This document shows, piece after piece, positions 60,687 to 64,000 of a stretch of 64,000 nucleotides of DNA. The notes beneath the pieces were generated by a model that worked only from the letters and a program-made list of their open reading frames with translations, was not told the DNA's origin and made no database searches. A program made the translations under genes and the position numbers. Source of the stretch: Holophagaceae bacterium (GTDB lineage: Bacteria > Acidobacteriota > Holophagae > Holophagales > Holophagaceae); contig JADJVL010000006.1 in NCBI GenBank assembly GCA_016710635.1, positions 62,001-126,000 of the forward strand. Direction: 5' to 3'. Each line of letters begins with the position of its first letter. The stretch's first letter is position 1.

Positions 60687-62036
60687 ATGTCCCTGCGCTA
60701 CTTCGGAACCGATGGCATCCGCGGCAAGGCCCTGCAGCCGCCCCTCACCCTGGACGACGCCGCGCGCTGGGGCCGGGCCTTCGCCGAGGTCGCGGCGGGA
60801 AAAGGGATCGAGACCCTGGTGCTGGGCTGGGATCCCCGCCTCTCCTCCCCGCCCCTGGCGCGGGCCTTCGTGGCGGGTCTGGGCCGCCTGGTCCGCGCCG
60901 AGGTGTTGGGGATGGTGCCGACGCCGGCGGTGGCCTGGGCCACCGCCCGCCGGGACCGCGCCTGGGGCGTGATGATCAGCGCCAGCCACAACCCCCCCGA
61001 GGACAACGGCATCAAGGGCTTCAACGGCCTCGGGGAAAAGCTCGCCCAGGACGAGGAGGAGGCCATCGAGGCCGCCTACGCCCACGGCACCTGGGCGGAA
61101 ACCATGCCGGCGGAGCTGGATGTGGATGCCGCGCCGGTGGAGGCCTACCTGGCCCACCTCGGGCACCTCGAGCTGCCGGCGGACCTGCCCGTCGTCGCGG
61201 ACTGCGCCCATGGGGCCACCGCGCCCTGGGCCTGCCGGGTGCTCGGCGGCGCGGTGCACTGGATCGGCGTCCCGGCGGAGGGCGCCCGGATCAACGTGGG
61301 CGTGGGTTCCACCCACCTGGAGGCGCTGCAGGCCGAGGTCCGGCGTACTGGTGCGGCTCTGGGCTTGGCCTTCGACGGGGATGGGGACCGCTGCCTGTTC
61401 GTGGATGGGACGGGCCGCCTCGTGGACGGGGACCAGATGCTGTGGCTCCTGGCCCTGGACCGGCTCGAGGCCGGGGATCCCGCCCCCGGGGTGGTGGGGA
61501 CGGTGATGAGCAATGGCGGGCTCGCGGCGGCCCTGGCAGCCCGGAACATCCCCTTCGAGCGCACGCCGGTGGGAGACAAGCACCTGCTGCGCCGGATGGG
61601 GGAGCTGGGCTGGGACCTGGCGGCGGAGGCCTCCGGCCATGTCATCCAGAAGCGCCTCGGCCCCAGCGGCGACGGCCTCGCCACCGCCCTGTCGGTCCTC
61701 AAGGCCCTCCTCCACCGCCCGGCGGAGCGGCGCTGGGACTGGCGCTTCGAGGCGTGGCCCCTGCGCCTGGTGAACCTCGTCGCCCCGGCCCGGCGGCCCC
61801 TGGAGGACTGCCCGGCCCTCCAGTCCGCCCTCCGCGACCTCGAGGCCGCCCACGGCGCTGACCTGCGCCTGGTGGTCCGCTGGTCCGGCACCGAGCCCAA
61901 GCTGCGGCTCATGGGGGAGGCGAAGGACGCCGCCCTGCTGGTGGCGGCCCTGGACCGGCTGCACGCCGCCGCCGCCCGGGACCTGGGATTGACCCTGGGG
62001 CCGGCCGGGCAGCTTGGACAAGTTCCTTCCTGCTAG
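60687..62036 (+). CDS. glmM: Phosphoglucosamine mutase
   Basis: 449 residues from ATG 60687. YFGTDGIRGKALQPPLTL is the N-terminal signature, VMISASHNPPEDNGIKGFNG holds the phosphoserine nucleophile, LAFDGDGDRCLFVD the metal-binding loop, EASGHVIQKRLGPSGDGLAT the sugar-binding loop, and VRWSGTEPKLRLMGE the phosphate-binding end. It converts glucosamine-6-phosphate to glucosamine-1-phosphate for peptidoglycan and lipid A. The gene is 28 bases after folP and in line with ftsH and folP. Confidence 0.94.
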   Translation: MSLRYFGTDGIRGKALQPPLTLDDAARWGRAFAEVAAGKGIETLVLGWDPRLSSPPLARAFVAGLGRLVRAEVLGMVPTPAVAWATARRDRAWGVMISASHNPPEDNGIKGFNGLGEKLAQDEEEAIEAAYAHGTWAETMPAELDVDAAPVEAYLAHLGHLELPADLPVVADCAHGATAPWACRVLGGAVHWIGVPAEGARINVGVGSTHLEALQAEVRRTGAALGLAFDGDGDRCLFVDGTGRLVDGDQMLWLLALDRLEAGDPAPGVVGTVMSNGGLAAALAARNIPFERTPVGDKHLLRRMGELGWDLAAEASGHVIQKRLGPSGDGLATALSVLKALLHRPAERRWDWRFEAWPLRLVNLVAPARRPLEDCPALQSALRDLEAAHGADLRLVVRWSGTEPKLRLMGEAKDAALLVAALDRLHAAAARDLGLTLGPAGQLGQVPSC

Positions 62037-62080
62037 GATTTTTCCTGCAAGCTGCGTTAATTGGAGCAGGAGCAAGCCCC

Positions 62081-62806
62081 TTGAGCCCTCGCCTCGGCGT
62101 GAACATCGACCACGTGGCCACCCTTCGCCAGGCGCGAGGCGGGCGCGAACCCGAACCGGTGGCCGCGGCCCTGCTGGCCCAGAGCGCGGGCTGCAGCGGC
62201 ATCACCGTGCACCTGCGCATGGACCGCCGCCACATCCAGGACAAGGACCTGCGCCTCCTGCGGGAAGTCCTCGCCGTGCCCCTCAACGTGGAATGCGCGG
62301 CGACCCCCGAGGCCCTGGAAGCGGTCATCCCCTTCAAGCCCCACACGGCGACCCTCGTCCCCGAATCCCGGGAGGAGCTGACCACCCAGGGCGGACTGGA
62401 CGCGGTCTTCCTGCAGGCCCACCTGAAGGGCGTGATCCGGGAGTTCCGCCAATCCGACATCAAGACGAGCCTCTTCCTTGACCCGGTGCCCGACCAGATC
62501 AAAATGGCCGCGAAGCTGGAGGCGGACGCGGTGGAGCTGAACACGGGGACCTACTCCGACCTGCCCTTGGGCGCCGATCCCTCCTATGAGCTCTCCCGGC
62601 TCCGGGACGCCGCCCGCTGGGCCTCCAAGCTGGGCCTGCGGGTGCTCGCCGGCCACGGGCTGAACCTGCGGAACGTGGGGCCCGTGGCGGAGATCCCCGA
62701 GATCGAGGAACTGAACATCGGCCACAGCATCGTGGGCCGCGCGGTGCTCGTCGGCTTCGAGCGCGCGGTGCAGGAGATGCTCACCGCCATCGCGAGGAAG
62801 CCATGA
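62081..62806 (+). CDS. pdxJ: Pyridoxine 5-phosphate synthase
   Basis: 241 residues from TTG 62081 with AGGAG nine to ten bases upstream. LGVNIDHVATLRQARGG is the family start; ITVHLRMDRRHIQDKDLRLL, VPLNVECAATPE, TLVPESREELTTQGGLD, FLDPVPDQIKMAAKLEADAV, ELNTGTYSDL and LRVLAGHGLNLRNVGPVAEI follow, ending ELNIGHSIVGRAVLVG. It condenses 1-deoxyxylulose-5-phosphate with aminoacetone-3-phosphate to make pyridoxine 5-phosphate. Its stop overlaps the response-regulator start by four bases. Confidence 0.95.
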   Translation: MSPRLGVNIDHVATLRQARGGREPEPVAAALLAQSAGCSGITVHLRMDRRHIQDKDLRLLREVLAVPLNVECAATPEALEAVIPFKPHTATLVPESREELTTQGGLDAVFLQAHLKGVIREFRQSDIKTSLFLDPVPDQIKMAAKLEADAVELNTGTYSDLPLGADPSYELSRLRDAARWASKLGLRVLAGHGLNLRNVGPVAEIPEIEELNIGHSIVGRAVLVGFERAVQEMLTAIARKP

Positions 62807-63174
62807 AGCGCATCCTCGTGGTGGACGACGACGGGGCCACCCGCGAACTCATGAAGGCCATCCTTTCCAAGGACGGCTTCGAGGTCGTCGAGGCGGGCGG
62901 CGCCCATGCGGCCCGGGAGATCCTGGCCCAGGGGCCCGTGGACCTCATCTTCCTGGACGAGGCCATGCCCGGGGAGAGCGGCCACGAGTTGTGCCGCTTC
63001 GTCAAGCAGAGCCTCGGCGCCGCCGCCCCCAAGGTGGTGATGCTCACCGCCATGGAGGCGCAGGAGACCTGGCAGGAGGGCCTTGAGGCCGGCGCGGACG
63101 TCTTCGCGGTGAAACCCTTCGGCGGCGAGCGCATCCGCCTCCTCGCCCGCAACCTCCTTGGCGAGGGTGTCTGA
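62803..63174 (+). CDS. Single-domain response regulator
   Basis: 123 residues comprising only a receiver domain. The acidic pocket is ILVVDDDGATREL, the phosphoacceptor Asp is in LIFLDEAMPGESG, the Thr switch in VVMLTAMEAQE, and the Lys in VFAVKPFGG. No output domain is present, so it likely acts by protein interaction as in CheY-type or gliding/polarity systems. It is coupled by overlap to both pdxJ (ATGA) and the DUF4388 gene (TGATG), so the latter is a likely partner. Confidence 0.9.
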   Translation: MKRILVVDDDGATRELMKAILSKDGFEVVEAGGAHAAREILAQGPVDLIFLDEAMPGESGHELCRFVKQSLGAAAPKVVMLTAMEAQETWQEGLEAGADVFAVKPFGGERIRLLARNLLGEGV

Positions 63175-63995
63175 TGTCGAACCTGAAAGGCAACCTCCAG
63201 AGCATCAGCATCACGGACGTGCTGCAGCTGCTCCACGTCAACCGCAAGGCCGGCCTCCTCCAGGTCAATGGGGAAAAGGTCAACGGGGTGCTCTACATCA
63301 GCAATGGCGAAGTCATCCACGCCGAGACGCGGACCGCCAAGGGCGAGGCGGCGGCCTTCGACATCCTGGAATGGGAGAAGGGCGATTTCGAGTTCCTCGC
63401 CTCCAAGGTCACCGCCCAGCAGAGCATCCGCCGCACTGTGCCGGATCTCCTCATGGAAGCGGCCCGCACTTCGGATTCCCGCCGCCGGCTCAAGAGCCTC
63501 TTCCCGAACCTGGAGGCCGTGCCCTGCCCCACCTTGCAGGAGCCGGAGCTGACCGCGGGCCTCAAGCTGTACAGCGAGGACCGCAAGATCCTGCCCTTCT
63601 TCGACGGCTACCGGACCTTCCGGGAAGTCATGGCGGTGGCGGAGGCCAACGAAGTGGGCGTCCTCCAGTCCGCCAGCATCCTCCGGGACGCCGGCCGCCT
63701 GGAGGTCCTGGTCACCGATGTCGGCGTCACCATCGGCGTCCTCAAGTCCGGCTTCTTCAAAAAGGCGGATCATTTGGAACTGTCGCCCCTGGTGGAATCC
63801 ATCTGGCGCGGCATGACCCCCTACGCCAACCGTCCCCTCGACAACATCCGCGTCCTCTGGCCCGGCGGACCCGCCGTCGAGCCCGTGAAGTTCAACAAGG
63901 ACCTCAACGAGCGCGTCCTCGCCGTGCCCAAGGACCTCATCGACGCCTGGGGCATGCACGAAGGCCAGACCGTTTCCGTGCGGCCCGCGCCGTAG
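63174..63995 (+). CDS. DUF4388 domain protein
   Basis: 273 residues. The N-terminal DUF4388 (PatA N-terminal-like) domain reads LKGNLQSISITDVLQLLHVN, RKAGLLQVNGEKVNGVLYIS, GEVIHAETRTAKGEAAAFDI, LEWEKGDFEFLASKV. A middle region of winged-helix type follows (LPFFDGYRTFREVMAVAEAN, EVGVLQSASILRDAGRLEVL). The C-terminal segment (MTPYANRPLDNIRVLWPGGP, AVPKDLIDAWGMHEGQTVSV) looks like a small beta fold. Such proteins occur with receiver domains in Acidobacteria, Myxococcota and Cyanobacteria. It probably receives output from the adjacent response regulator; the exact function is unknown. Confidence 0.85.
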   Translation: MSNLKGNLQSISITDVLQLLHVNRKAGLLQVNGEKVNGVLYISNGEVIHAETRTAKGEAAAFDILEWEKGDFEFLASKVTAQQSIRRTVPDLLMEAARTSDSRRRLKSLFPNLEAVPCPTLQEPELTAGLKLYSEDRKILPFFDGYRTFREVMAVAEANEVGVLQSASILRDAGRLEVLVTDVGVTIGVLKSGFFKKADHLELSPLVESIWRGMTPYANRPLDNIRVLWPGGPAVEPVKFNKDLNERVLAVPKDLIDAWGMHEGQTVSVRPAP

Positions 63996-64000
63996 GGTGG

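Overview
The window is GC-rich bacterial chromosome with short intergenic gaps and many operons joined by ATGA, GTGA or 8-base overlaps. The gene content suggests an Acidobacteriota genome, most likely class Holophagae (Geothrix/Holophaga relatives): a very large propeller-type hybrid sensor kinase, a DUF4388 protein, bacillithiol genes bshC-bshB, an LTA-synthase-type phosphoglycerol transferase, and many DinB-fold and thioesterase genes. This placement is an inference; no rRNA or other marker gene is present. No tRNA, rRNA, CRISPR array, transposase or prophage gene was seen.

Layout. 1-5 kb: a metalloprotease tail, a secreted repeat protein, DoxX, a methyltransferase, a cluster of unusual hairpin repeats, and a radical SAM-DinB-thioesterase operon. 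5.7-10.1 kb: a 1467-residue hybrid kinase. 10-19 kb: dienelactone hydrolase, malate dehydrogenase, a Ntn-hydrolase asparaginase, and a six-gene operon (TfoX-like, DinB, DUF3828, rsmE, GNAT, mtgA). 19-28 kb: a large SPFH protein, a TPR protein, a CoA transferase, FkbM methyltransferase, an esterase and an acyl-CoA ligase. 28.9-30.6 kb: a decayed stretch with a broken Ser/Thr kinase. 30.6-40.5 kb: an envelope block with two ArnT-like glycosyltransferases, an ArnA-type decarboxylase, an LTA-synthase-like enzyme, an M19 dipeptidase, a ROK kinase and a queuosine-precursor transporter. 40.5-49.7 kb: CorA, an alcohol dehydrogenase, a BlaI/M56 regulatory pair, gpsA-plsY with a degenerate plsY-like neighbour, and cinA. 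49.8-50.3 kb: a second cluster of the same hairpin repeats. 50.4-54.4 kb: pyruvate kinase, a Fis-like protein and two tandem GAPDH genes. 54.4-64 kb: bshC-bshB, tilS, ftsH-folP-glmM, pdxJ, a response regulator and a DUF4388 protein.

The most interesting signal is a family of structured repeats at 2.8-3.4 kb and 49.8-50.3 kb. Each complete copy is a 17-24 bp stem with a 7-8 base loop resembling GGCACTTT, followed by the invariant 14-mer CAAGCGATAGCGCG; three copies are preceded by a GACCTT-type tandem tract. Stem sequences differ between copies but stay complementary. Read in the orientation set by the 14-mer, all seven distinct non-Watson-Crick pairs are G-T (G-U in RNA) and none is A-C. This points to selection on a transcribed RNA.

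A second theme is one-base frameshifts in otherwise good genes (about 22.67, 26.20, 29.20 and 47.31 kb). They could be real mutations or uncorrected assembly indels and should be checked against reads.
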